NCBI GenBank assembly: GCA_020355945.1
Contig: CP070627.1
Span: 7,062,353-7,083,589 of the forward strand
Direction: 5' to 3'
Length of the DNA: 21,237 nt
Origin: Candidatus Aminicenantota bacterium
GTDB taxonomy: Bacteria; Acidobacteriota; Aminicenantia; UBA2199
The notes under the pieces were generated by a model. That model was not told where the DNA came from, ran no database searches, and was given only the letters and a program-made list of their open reading frames with translations. The position numbers and the translations under genes were made by a program. Shown piece by piece: positions 8,701-15,449 of this stretch; position 1 is the stretch's first letter; every line of letters starts with the position of its first letter.

Positions 8701-8766
8701 CCCGGCCAGGGAACAACCTTTAAAATTCGTTTCCCTATCCGGGAACTGCCTTTGTCGACCAATTAA
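5758..8766 (+). CDS. Sensor histidine kinase 1 with 14-blade Reg_prop periplasmic sensor
   Basis: A 1002-residue membrane sensor kinase. A signal peptide (about residues 1-25, ending ..LLGQ) is followed by about 14 two-component-regulator propeller repeats (pattern DGL..N.I..I.ED..GNLWIGT..GLS.F), consistent with two seven-bladed beta-propellers. A Y_Y_Y-type beta domain follows (about 640-715; VVYKYRLQGTDSEW). One membrane helix lies at about 725-750, then a short coiled linker and a HisKA domain with phospho-acceptor His786 in AVHDLKNLL. The HATPase domain has an N box (about 894-905), DTGPGI (about 931-936) and GAGLGL (about 957-962). There is no receiver or output domain, unlike the hybrid kinases with similar sensors in Bacteroidetes, so a separate response regulator is needed. 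The NtrC-type regulator at 14037-15425 is the only one in the window. The gene is divergent from peptide gene 1 and paralogous to 9362-12379. The ligand is unknown; sensing of the peptide product is possible but unproven. Confidence 0.93.
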   Translation: MNMKKVLIFCAVLALFFPGQMLLGQSLPFKHYTKTDGLAASFVTCILQDSSDFLWFGTEHGLSRFNGREFKNVLAEEQGLEPDCITDLFEDQKGNLWIGTTKGVLIRMKTGQTKTYTKKQGLPDNLIHSIVEDQEGNLWLGTALGLSMFDGKNFTNYSKKNSLLGERIRDIIVDEKGNLWFGTEKRGVIYHSKRNGNPRFINYTKDNGLISNEIKTLTADHKGNIWIGTNKGLSCFQKEKAAFISYSSKDGLANNFVNCILENRDNNIWIGTTSGVSLLCPSSKKFTNYYSKNGLLHDDIYSIFEDKEGNTWFGTRKGVSRLHSFRITNFSDKDGLPDNYIWAIIEEREGKYWMGTDKGLSCYSDGTFKTYTTRDGLVNDSILNLLKDRAGNIWIATNGGLSVYSPQSKIFTNYSMNDGLPYETVLSLEEDMKGTIWIGTGRGLCRFINGRIVPPGFNFDLEPASIHAILQDKRGNLWISSRGLWRISGNKSTHYPSWKGLTPDIYILFEDSRGKIWIGTNRGLSCFSQGEFTNYSTADGLSDNDCKFVLEDDNYNLWIGTKNGLNRYDGKSFKTYTTRDGLLSNEMSHSTCLKDSQGNLWFGTVNGISRFNPRFDRINTVPPPVLITHLTVMGKDHPPVNDFSLKHDQNYIKFDFVGLSYTSPEDVVYKYRLQGTDSEWFETKDRYISYPSLTQGKYTFKVKAINNDGIESVNPAEIRFRILPPFWQTLWFRLVSILFLLSLAVLIVLLQFKRIKEKMAHEAKNKQLVMAQRMKLMGVLAGGAVHDLKNLLSIIIGYSTIVDEYSEEEDDQEKNEAVEIIKSTAGTAFQVVKQILAFTRQTYDETQASNLSELLEEILAILKITIPSTLKILWDPPKEEILLYINPVKFKQVVMNLCLNAIQAMGEQGELKISLAKDSINANQIVIEVSDTGPGIKEEHLDKIFDPLFTTKDEEKGAGLGLFVVKQIVDEYNGNIHVQSKPGQGTTFKIRFPIRELPLSTN

Positions 8767-8815
8767 CACTTAAACAGCGCAGCACCGCAAAGCTCGCAAA
8801 CAAAAACTGAAAGAA

Positions 8816-8830
8816 AAAACTCGAAAGTTT
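8816..8830 (-). terminator. Possible weak terminator after peptide gene 2
   Basis: On the minus strand AAACT-TTCG-AGTTT forms a 5-bp stem with a UUCG tetraloop and continues into a short T-run. It begins 7 nt after the peptide 2 stop codon. The stem is short and AU-rich, so this is a weak call. Confidence 0.35.
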
Positions 8831-8836
8831 GTGGAT

Positions 8837-8965
8837 TTACTGATGACATGGGGGGCCGGGTCTGTCTTGCGTACAAGCATCCAAATATGGATCTGATTCT
8901 CCCGCACGGACCTTTTCTTGTTCATCGACCGTCAGTTTCTCAAAAACGATTCCTGTGGGTGTCAT
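8837..8965 (-). CDS. Putative RiPP precursor peptide 2 (42 aa, C-x8-C-H core)
   Basis: A 42-residue paralogue of the peptide at 5218-5358. ATG 8965 is preceded by the same SD and spacing (AGGAGG-TTAAC-ATG) and by a sigma-54 promoter at 9020-9005. Residues 6-23 (IVFEKLTVDEQEKVRAGE) differ from peptide 1 only by a swapped acidic pair. After that the sequences diverge: SDPYLDACTQDRPGPPCHQ, with Cys31 and Cys40 again eight residues apart, His after the second Cys, and a shared Arg-Pro-x-Pro. The conserved front and variable Cys/Pro-rich back suggest leader and core. It lies divergently upstream of kinase 2, as peptide 1 does with kinase 1. It is too short for routine gene callers and easily missed. 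Modification by the radical SAM protein is inferred from proximity and motif. Confidence 0.75.
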   Translation of the reverse strand: MTPTGIVFEKLTVDEQEKVRAGESDPYLDACTQDRPGPPCHQ

Positions 8966-9004
8966 GTTAACCTCCTTGTTAGGGTTTTAATTTCAATATT
9001 ATTT

Positions 9005-9020
9005 AGCAAGAAAGATGCCA
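9005..9020 (-). promoter_or_regulatory. Sigma-54 (-24/-12) promoter of peptide gene 2
   Basis: On the minus strand, TGGCATCTTTCTTGCT has the same 16-nt format as the peptide 1 promoter (TGGCA-N6-TTGCT, GG and GC 10 nt apart). The predicted start is about 8994, 29 nt before the ATG. The variable bases between -24 and -12 differ between the two promoters while the consensus bases are kept, which supports function. Confidence 0.8.
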
Positions 9021-9093
9021 GGAGAGCATTTACTCGAAAAAGCCCGTATAAAAGAATTTTGGTCTTTATTGTAAATGGGTAAATCAAAGGAAA

Positions 9094-9110
9094 TGCAATA
9101 AAATGTTACA
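9094..9110. promoter_or_regulatory. 17-bp activator-type site B1 (control region 2)
   Basis: TGCAATAAAATGTTACA, identical to site A1 (5496-5512). It is centred about -108 from the predicted peptide 2 start site. Confidence 0.7.
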
Positions 9111-9183
9111 TCGGGTAGGCATTTAAAATAACCGGCCTGCCAGATCTATTGAACCGTTAACCCTTTCGGACAATCCCCCCGGA

Positions 9184-9200
9184 TGTAACAAAATATGACA
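9184..9200. promoter_or_regulatory. 17-bp activator-type site B2 (control region 2)
   Basis: TGTAACAAAATATGACA, differing from site A2 in one base. It is centred about -198 from the peptide 2 start and 90 bp from site B1. Confidence 0.7.
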
Positions 9201-9272
9201 TCATGATGGTGTCAAACCGGTTTAAGCGGATGGTATTGCAAATCCGCAGCTTAACCGGGGAAAATATGCAGG

Positions 9273-9289
9273 TGTCATATTTTATTACA
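9273..9289. promoter_or_regulatory. 17-bp activator-type site B3 (control region 2)
   Basis: TGTCATATTTTATTACA; the reverse complement TGTAATAAAATATGACA matches the consensus. It is centred about -287 from the peptide 2 start, 89 bp from B2 and about 79 bp upstream of the predicted kinase 2 start. Its orientation is inverted relative to B2, as in control region 1. Confidence 0.68.
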
Positions 9290-9323
9290 GGGGCAGGGGA
9301 GGTGATTTTTTTTATTTTTTGAT

Positions 9324-9352
9324 TTGCAACCAGGTGATTTTTTTAGTAATAT
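9324..9352 (+). promoter_or_regulatory. Sigma-70-type promoter of kinase 2, probably leaderless
   Basis: TTGCAA (9324-9329), a 17-nt spacer and TAATAT (9347-9352), then 9 nt to the ATG at 9362. There is no SD. It matches the kinase 1 promoter element for element. Confidence 0.7.
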
Positions 9353-9361
9353 ATTCAGTAC

Positions 9362-12300
9362 ATGAATAGAAAAAAAATCTTAACATTCATTATTATGCCG
9401 GTCTTATTTTTCACTACACCAATATTGTTTTCCCAATCACTGCCCCTTAAGCACTACTCAGATAAAGACGGGCTGGCATATTCTTTTGTAACCGGTATTT
9501 TCCAGGATTCCCGTGGTTTTCTCTGGTTTGGAACCGAACATGGACTCAGCCGGTTTAACGGGTATGAATTTAAAAATTTTACAGTCGAAAAAAAGGGACT
9601 GCAAAATGATTATATCATGGATATATTGGAAGACCAACGCGGTAATCTCTGGATTGCCACCCTGGGCGGAGGGCTTTCCCGTAAGATTAAAAACGGTTTC
9701 ATCACCTATACAACAAAGGATGGACTGCCCGATAACCTTATCTATTCATTGGCTAAGGACCAGGAGGGAAACCTGTGGGTGGGGACGAGAAAAGGACTCA
9801 GCTCGTTCGATGGACACACGTTTACCACTTATACAAGAAAAAATGGCCTGCCCGACGATTTTATCAAAGATATCATTATCGATAAGAAAGGGCATCTATG
9901 GATCGGTACGGAAGAAGGGTTGAGTTACCGGGTCAAAAAGAATGGAAAGGTCGGCTTTATTAACTATACAACAGGGGATGGTCTGGTAAGCAATAAAATC
10001 ATGGTATTACTGATGGACCATAAAGATAACATCTGGATCGGTACATCGGAAGGTTTAAGCTGCCGGCAAAAAGAAAAAGGAAGGGAAAAGGAAACGTTTA
10101 TTTCATACTCCGTAAAAAACGGGCTTTGCGATAATGTGGTGAATGCCATCGCAGAAGATAGAAACCAAAACATCTGGATTGGCACCGAAGGTGGACTCAG
10201 TCTTCTCTCTTCGGGAAAATTTACCAACTATTATAGAAGAAATGGACTTCTTCATGATAAAATTTCTACTATTTTTGAAGACCGCGAGGGAAATATCTGG
10301 TTGGGAACCAGCAGGGGAGCAAGTTGCTTACACTCTTTAAGAATAATAAATTTTTCAGATAAAGACGGTCTTCCCCACAATTTGATCTGGTCGATCATAG
10401 AAGAAAAACAAGGTAAATACTGGATCGGAACAGATAAAGGATTAAGCTGTTACTTTGATGGCACATTCAAATCTTATACCACCAGGGATGGATTAATTAA
10501 CGACACCATTTATCGTTTACTGAAAGACAGGTCAGGTCATATCTGGATGGCCACCAAAGGTGGTCTCAGTGTCTATTCTTTAAAAGAAAAAAAATTCACC
10601 AACTATACCGTTGAAGACGGTCTGCCGCATGAAACCGTGCTTTCATTTGCAGAAGACGAGGAAGGCACCATTTGGATTGGAACGATGAAAGGACTGTGCC
10701 GTTTCAGTAACGGCAGGATCGCTCCCCCCGGCTTTAAGCAAGTTTCCCACTCTGTCCACGTTATGTTGAAAGATAGAAGGGGAAATTTGTGGTTCTCGGA
10801 CACCAAAGGGCTGTGGAAGATTCCTCCGGGAAAATCAACGTATTCGTATTATTTACCCCGGGACGGTTTGGTGAATGGTTACATTTATTCACTATTTGAA
10901 GACACCCGGGGAAAGATATGGATCGGGACAATGCAGGGATTGAGCCGTTTTAGTAATGGTGAATTTAAGAACTATACAACCGCTGACGGCTTATCCAACA
11001 ATGTTTGTTTCTTTGTGCTGGAAGACAACAAAGAGAATTTATGGATCGGTACGGCAGATGGTATTAATCGGTTTGACGGAGAATCCTTCAAAACTTATAC
11101 TCACCGAGACGGGTTAATCTCTAAAGAAATGAGCGAAGGAGCCTGCCTTAAAGACAGCCGGGGCAATTTATGGTTTGGTTCCGTTAACGGTCTCATCCGC
11201 TACAATCCCCGGCTGGATCGAAAAAACACGGTCTCCCCACCGGTCTATATCACCCGGGTCGAGGTGATGGGAAAGGAGTGGCCCATTGACAATAACTTCA
11301 ATTTGCCCTACCGCCAAAATTATCTCAGGTTCAATTTTGTCGGGCTTTGTTACACTTCCCCGGCAGATGTGGTATACAAATATCAATTGCAAGGCACCGA
11401 CAGTGAATGGGTCGAGACCAAAGACCGGTACATATCGTATCCCTCTCTCCCGCCGGGAAAGTATGTCTTTAAGGTAATAGCCAAAAATAACGACGGGATC
11501 AAGAGTTTAAAACCGGCGGAAACCCGGTTTAACATTCTACCCCCCTTCTGGCAAACCTGGTGGTTTCGTATGCTTGCCATCCTATTTCTCCTTTCACTGG
11601 TGGTGATGATTGTCCTGTTTAAAATCAAACGAGTAAAGGAACGAGTGATTGACGAGGCGAAAAATAAGCAGTTGGTCATGGCGCAGCGGATGAATCTCAT
11701 GGGGGTTCTTGCCGGCGGCGCGGTACACGATTTAAAAAACCTGCTCGCAATTATCATCAGCTATTCCGACATCATGAAGGATTATGCCGACGAAGTGGAT
11801 GAAAAAGAAAAAGACGAAGCCGTTGAAATCATAAAAAACACCGCCGAAACCGCTTTCCAGGTGGTCAAACAAGTCCTGGCCTTCAGCCGGCAAACCTATG
11901 ACGAAACCACCGCCTTTAATCTTACCGATTTACTCAATGAAATCCTTGAAATTCTTAAAGTAACGGTCCCGCCAACGATAAAAATCCTGTGGGACCCGCC
12001 AAAAGAAGAAATACTGCTGTATATCAACCCCGTCAAATTCAAACAAGTGGTGATGAACTTGTGTCTCAATGCCATCCAGGCAATGGGGAAAAAAGGAGAA
12101 CTCAAAATATCACTGGCTAAAGACCCGGACAATGCCAATCTCATCATCCTTGACATTTCAGACACCGGACCCGGTATCAAACAAGAGCACCTGGAAAAAA
12201 TATACGATCCCCTATTCACCACAAAAGAAGAGGAAAAAGGCGCGGGGCTGGGTCTCTTTGTGGTAAAACAAATTGTCGATGAGTATAAGGGAAACATCCA

Positions 12301-12379
12301 GGTACAAAGTCAAACCGGGGAGGGAACAACCTTTAAGATTCGTTTCCCCTTCGTGGAGCCTTTTTTGCCCATTAATTAA
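9362..12379 (+). CDS. Sensor histidine kinase 2 with 14-blade Reg_prop periplasmic sensor
   Basis: A 1005-residue paralogue of the kinase at 5758-8766 with the same order of parts: signal peptide (..ILFSQ), about 14 Reg_prop repeats, a Y_Y_Y-type domain, one membrane helix at about 728-752, HisKA with His789 in AVHDLKNLL, and HATPase with VMNLCLNAIQAM, DTGPGI and GAGLGL. The kinase core is nearly identical to kinase 1 even at the DNA level (for example around 8385-8470 against 11993-12085), whereas the propeller repeats have diverged more. This pattern fits shared downstream partners but different ligands. There is no receiver domain. Its stop codon overlaps by 4 bp the stop of the convergent radical SAM gene. 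Recent duplication or gene conversion would explain the similarity. Confidence 0.93.
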   Translation: MNRKKILTFIIMPVLFFTTPILFSQSLPLKHYSDKDGLAYSFVTGIFQDSRGFLWFGTEHGLSRFNGYEFKNFTVEKKGLQNDYIMDILEDQRGNLWIATLGGGLSRKIKNGFITYTTKDGLPDNLIYSLAKDQEGNLWVGTRKGLSSFDGHTFTTYTRKNGLPDDFIKDIIIDKKGHLWIGTEEGLSYRVKKNGKVGFINYTTGDGLVSNKIMVLLMDHKDNIWIGTSEGLSCRQKEKGREKETFISYSVKNGLCDNVVNAIAEDRNQNIWIGTEGGLSLLSSGKFTNYYRRNGLLHDKISTIFEDREGNIWLGTSRGASCLHSLRIINFSDKDGLPHNLIWSIIEEKQGKYWIGTDKGLSCYFDGTFKSYTTRDGLINDTIYRLLKDRSGHIWMATKGGLSVYSLKEKKFTNYTVEDGLPHETVLSFAEDEEGTIWIGTMKGLCRFSNGRIAPPGFKQVSHSVHVMLKDRRGNLWFSDTKGLWKIPPGKSTYSYYLPRDGLVNGYIYSLFEDTRGKIWIGTMQGLSRFSNGEFKNYTTADGLSNNVCFFVLEDNKENLWIGTADGINRFDGESFKTYTHRDGLISKEMSEGACLKDSRGNLWFGSVNGLIRYNPRLDRKNTVSPPVYITRVEVMGKEWPIDNNFNLPYRQNYLRFNFVGLCYTSPADVVYKYQLQGTDSEWVETKDRYISYPSLPPGKYVFKVIAKNNDGIKSLKPAETRFNILPPFWQTWWFRMLAILFLLSLVVMIVLFKIKRVKERVIDEAKNKQLVMAQRMNLMGVLAGGAVHDLKNLLAIIISYSDIMKDYADEVDEKEKDEAVEIIKNTAETAFQVVKQVLAFSRQTYDETTAFNLTDLLNEILEILKVTVPPTIKILWDPPKEEILLYINPVKFKQVVMNLCLNAIQAMGKKGELKISLAKDPDNANLIILDISDTGPGIKQEHLEKIYDPLFTTKEEEKGAGLGLFVVKQIVDEYKGNIQVQSQTGEGTTFKIRFPFVEPFLPIN

Positions 12380-13815
12380 CAATTGACCTTTTCTTTCTTT
12401 TTCTTTCTATCCTGGTACGCTTTTTTGACATATATATTCCACATTTCCTTTTGATAAACACAAGCGGCTTTGTTTAAGCGGTTCCGACTGTCGATCCCCG
12501 ATAATATGCATCCCCCGACGCAAATGCCGATCAATGGGCACTCCATACAATTTTTTAGCACGGTTTCCATGCGCTCTTTAATAAATTGATAAGAAACCTG
12601 CCAGAGTTCCGGGTTATATATATCACCCCGGAGTTTTTCCATGGGAAGCGCCGCCTGTTGAATAAATCCACACAAATGAGAGGCAGCCAGTGTTGACAGG
12701 TTAATCTCAATGCCCAATTTATGAAAACCGCTCAATCCCCGGCAGTTAAAGGAAAATTGATATTCCTGTTGATTTATTTTATCTTTTGCTTTGGTAAAAA
12801 TCAATTCCGTAACCTGAAAGGGATACCGGGAATTTAATTCCAGGAATTTTCCCATTAAAATTGCCTTTTTTTTGGCATCTTCTTCTGAAACATTCAACAG
12901 GTTGGGCGCCAACCGTGCACTGACAAACCCGTATTTATCCATTTTGTAAACCTCCTCCGGCCGGAACTCATCGGGATATTCAATGGTCCCCTGGAAAGTA
13001 ACAAGACTGTCTTTCTTATTGATTTTCCTGTAGCGTTCCACTTTCTTGATGATATCATCAAAGGATCCTTTTCCATTATGGTATTTCCTGGTTTTATTGT
13101 GAGCCTCCCTGTAGCCATCAATGCTGATATGCACTTTAAAATGATGCCGTTTAAAAAACCTGGCCATCTCTTCGGTTAACAGTGCCAGGTTAGTATTGAT
13201 CTGGTATTTGATGTTTATACCCGGGTATTTTTTCGAGATTTGCTGCAGGATTTTCTTAACCAGCGGCCAATCCACCAGGATTTCCCCACCGTTAAAAGAA
13301 ATCTCTGCATCCTGCAGCCCCTTTTTGATTTTCCGGGAAAAAAATTGGTCCACACATTTGTTTATGATCCGCAGTTTATCGGCAAGTTTCTTTTTTACCC
13401 TGGTGTGGGCAGGTGGTGCGGGAAAGCCGTAATGGTTTACACAATAAGAACAATTGAGATTGCATTCTTCGTTTACCAGCCTTAACTCGGAATAATCTTC
13501 TTCCAGTTGATAAAAGTCCTTTGCCCTACAGTCCAGTTCATGGATATTCTGCTGCACGATATTCAAGAAATTTTCCTTATAGGGATCGTTTCCATCACCT
13601 TCATAAAGAAACCTATATTTCTTTAATTCCTCAAAAAAACGTTCCATCTCCTCATTTGCCTCAATGGGTTTGTCTTTTTTGATACGATCGAGCAATTCCA
13701 ATGCGGATTTATTTAAAATAAAAATAGAGGGAAAGAAACGGTTCCACCCGATGTACATCTCTTTATCCACCGGCAAGAAGTGCAAGTACCTGGAAACTTT
13801 CATTTTTTTTTTCAT
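12376..13815 (-). CDS. Radical SAM/SPASM peptide maturase with PqqD-like N-terminal domain
   Basis: A 479-residue protein. Residues about 1-90 look like a PqqD/RRE-type precursor-recognition domain (FLPVDKEMYIGWNRFFPSIF..NKSALELLDRI). The radical SAM core carries the cluster motif CNLNCSYC (Cys118, Cys122, Cys125) and the SAM-contacting NGGE (175-178). The C-terminus carries a SPASM-type auxiliary-cluster motif CMECPLIGICVGGC (Cys423, 426, 432, 436), with further Cys at 358, 382 and 452. Family knowledge: such enzymes install thioether, C-C or related crosslinks in RiPP precursors, using the RRE to bind the leader. The two Cys-containing peptides in this window are the obvious substrates. The gene converges on kinase 2 (4-bp stop overlap) and is divergent from the sigma-54 regulator. 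No SD precedes ATG 13815; an in-frame ATG lies 4 codons further in (13803). An anaerobic sulfatase-maturase-like role is an alternative, but no sulfatase is nearby. Confidence 0.88.
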   Translation of the reverse strand: MKKKMKVSRYLHFLPVDKEMYIGWNRFFPSIFILNKSALELLDRIKKDKPIEANEEMERFFEELKKYRFLYEGDGNDPYKENFLNIVQQNIHELDCRAKDFYQLEEDYSELRLVNEECNLNCSYCVNHYGFPAPPAHTRVKKKLADKLRIINKCVDQFFSRKIKKGLQDAEISFNGGEILVDWPLVKKILQQISKKYPGINIKYQINTNLALLTEEMARFFKRHHFKVHISIDGYREAHNKTRKYHNGKGSFDDIIKKVERYRKINKKDSLVTFQGTIEYPDEFRPEEVYKMDKYGFVSARLAPNLLNVSEEDAKKKAILMGKFLELNSRYPFQVTELIFTKAKDKINQQEYQFSFNCRGLSGFHKLGIEINLSTLAASHLCGFIQQAALPMEKLRGDIYNPELWQVSYQFIKERMETVLKNCMECPLIGICVGGCILSGIDSRNRLNKAACVYQKEMWNIYVKKAYQDRKKKKEKVNC

Positions 13816-13821
13816 GGTATT

Positions 13822-13850
13822 ATTGTAGTATTAAAAATAGGATTTTTCAA
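13822..13850 (-). promoter_or_regulatory. Sigma-70-type promoter of the radical SAM gene, probably leaderless
   Basis: On the minus strand: TTGAAA (13850-13845), a 17-nt spacer, TACAAT (13827-13822), then only 6 nt before ATG 13815. The expected start nucleotide is the A of the ATG. No sigma-54 element or 17-bp site is found here, so the maturase is probably expressed independently of the peptide switch. Confidence 0.55.
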
Positions 13851-13989
13851 AAAAAAATATCTTTTATAAATAACAAAAATTCTTCCGATATAAGTTTAAG
13901 ATTGGGCTGTCAAAAAGTAATGATACACCTGTTGAACTGCCGGATTTATTCAAACGTTAAAAAATGCTCATTTTTTTTGTCAAAAAATG

Positions 13990-14018
13990 TTGGATAAAAG
14001 ATCGGAATATGTTATTTT
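13990..14018 (+). promoter_or_regulatory. Possible sigma-70-type promoter of the sigma-54 regulator
   Basis: TTGGAT, a 17-nt spacer and TATTTT (14013-14018), about 18 nt before ATG 14037. Both hexamers deviate from consensus, so this is tentative. I see no good TGYAA-N7-TKACA site in the 221-bp gap, which argues against autoregulation through that site. Confidence 0.35.
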
Positions 14019-14036
14019 ATTATCACGAGGTAAATA

Positions 14037-15425
14037 ATGATTAAGATATTGCTTGTAGAAGATCAACCAATCATGATGAAATTATTTAAAGCTCAACTGG
14101 AGCGTCATCAATATGTGGTGGATCAGGCTGCGACGTTTCAAAGCGCAGCCCAAAAGGTTGAGCAAGGAAACTATGATGTCATACTTTTGGACCTGCAATT
14201 GCCGGATGGCAATGGCATTCACTTGTTTGACCGGCACCCGGAAAAGTTGGAATCCAGGACAATTATTATCACTGCCAATGCAACGCTCTCCAGTGCAGTG
14301 GAGGCCATTAAAAAAGGCGCCTTTAATTATCTTGAGAAACCGATTGAAGAGGAGCTGCTTACTACCCAGGTAAAAAAGGTAGTGGAATTAAACCGGTTGG
14401 AACGCAGGTATCAATCCATTAAAACCGATGTTACCTCAAATTATGTCTTTGAGGATATCGTTTATGGAAGTGGGCAGATGGAAGAGATCATCCGCCGGGC
14501 AAAGATACTGGCCAAGACCGACAATGCCATTTTAATTCAAGGAGAGACCGGGGTAGGCAAGGAGGTTCTTTCCTGTTCCATCCATAACTACTCGCTGCGC
14601 AAAGGAGAAGTTTTTCTGCCCATCAATTGTGCAGCCATCCCCCCTGAACTTTTTGAATCGGAACTGTTTGGTTTTTCCAAAGGCGCCTTTACCGGTGCTG
14701 TAAACACTTACAGCGGCCGGTTTTTGCAGGCTGACAAAGGCACGTTATTCCTGGATGAAATCGGGGAATTACCACTGCATATACAGGCCAAATTACTGCG
14801 CATAATGGATGAAAAAGTCATATACCCGCTGAAAAGTAAAAAAGCATTGAAAGTCAATATACGATTAATATCCGCCACCAACAAAAACCTCAGCGATGAA
14901 GTCAATTTGAAACAATTCAGGAGTGACCTCTACTACCGTTTAAAGGAAGCCTCCCTGGTGATACCACCATTGCGAGAGCGGCCTGAAGATATTCTCGAAC
15001 TAACCCGCCATTTTATCCGGATTTATAACAATGTCTACAACAAAAATATAACAAAAGTAAGTAAGAAAGCAGAGAAATTTTTACTGAACTATTCATGGAA
15101 GGGGAATGTACGTGAACTGAAAAATACCATCAAGAGTATTATACCTTTTAAAAAAAATGGCACGATAGACCTGGATGATCTCTCCCATTCAATCATAGAA
15201 GGCAAAGAGATGGCAGAGCACCGGCTGCTTACCCTTGAAGAGCATGAAAAGAAATATATTCTCAAAGTATTGAAGGCCACAAATTTTAATATTTCCCAGG
15301 CAGCTAATGTATTGGGAATCAATCGACCGCGCCTCTATAGGAAAATCAAACATTATCAACTTTTTCCCAAATCACCTCTAAATCAGGCGCAGTCGCCGAT
15401 TGCCGATGGGATTGAAAAGAGATGA
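14037..15425 (+). CDS. NtrC-family sigma-54-dependent response regulator
   Basis: A 462-residue protein with three parts. The receiver domain (about 1-120) has acidic residues near Glu8-Asp9, phospho-acceptor Asp52 in LLDLQLPDG, Thr79 and Lys101. The AAA+ domain has Walker A GETGVGKE (169-176), the sigma-54-contacting GAFTGA loop (216-221) and Walker B LFLDEIGEL (about 237-245). A Fis-type helix-turn-helix (about 402-445; NISQAANVLGINRPRLYRKI) closes the protein. It is therefore expected to open RpoN promoters after phosphorylation. Two such promoters, each with three upstream 17-bp palindromic sites, precede the peptide genes, and the two receiver-less kinases are candidate phosphodonors. 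The start is supported by a modest GAGGT SD 5 nt upstream. pbpC follows after 24 nt, so the two are probably co-transcribed. Assignment to the peptide genes is inferred from proximity. Confidence 0.94.
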   Translation: MIKILLVEDQPIMMKLFKAQLERHQYVVDQAATFQSAAQKVEQGNYDVILLDLQLPDGNGIHLFDRHPEKLESRTIIITANATLSSAVEAIKKGAFNYLEKPIEEELLTTQVKKVVELNRLERRYQSIKTDVTSNYVFEDIVYGSGQMEEIIRRAKILAKTDNAILIQGETGVGKEVLSCSIHNYSLRKGEVFLPINCAAIPPELFESELFGFSKGAFTGAVNTYSGRFLQADKGTLFLDEIGELPLHIQAKLLRIMDEKVIYPLKSKKALKVNIRLISATNKNLSDEVNLKQFRSDLYYRLKEASLVIPPLRERPEDILELTRHFIRIYNNVYNKNITKVSKKAEKFLLNYSWKGNVRELKNTIKSIIPFKKNGTIDLDDLSHSIIEGKEMAEHRLLTLEEHEKKYILKVLKATNFNISQAANVLGINRPRLYRKIKHYQLFPKSPLNQAQSPIADGIEKR

Positions 15426-15449
15426 GATATAAAATATAATCAGGAAAGA

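Noticed and set aside
12376..13815. Radical SAM protein as an anaerobic sulfatase maturase.
   Set aside because: There is no sulfatase nearby. The PqqD-like N-terminus and the adjacent Cys-containing peptides favour RiPP maturation, though this is not excluded.
13906..13935. TGTCA..TGATACA stretch between the radical SAM gene and the regulator as a seventh 17-bp site.
   Set aside because: The spacing and half-sites do not match TGYAA-N7-TKACA.
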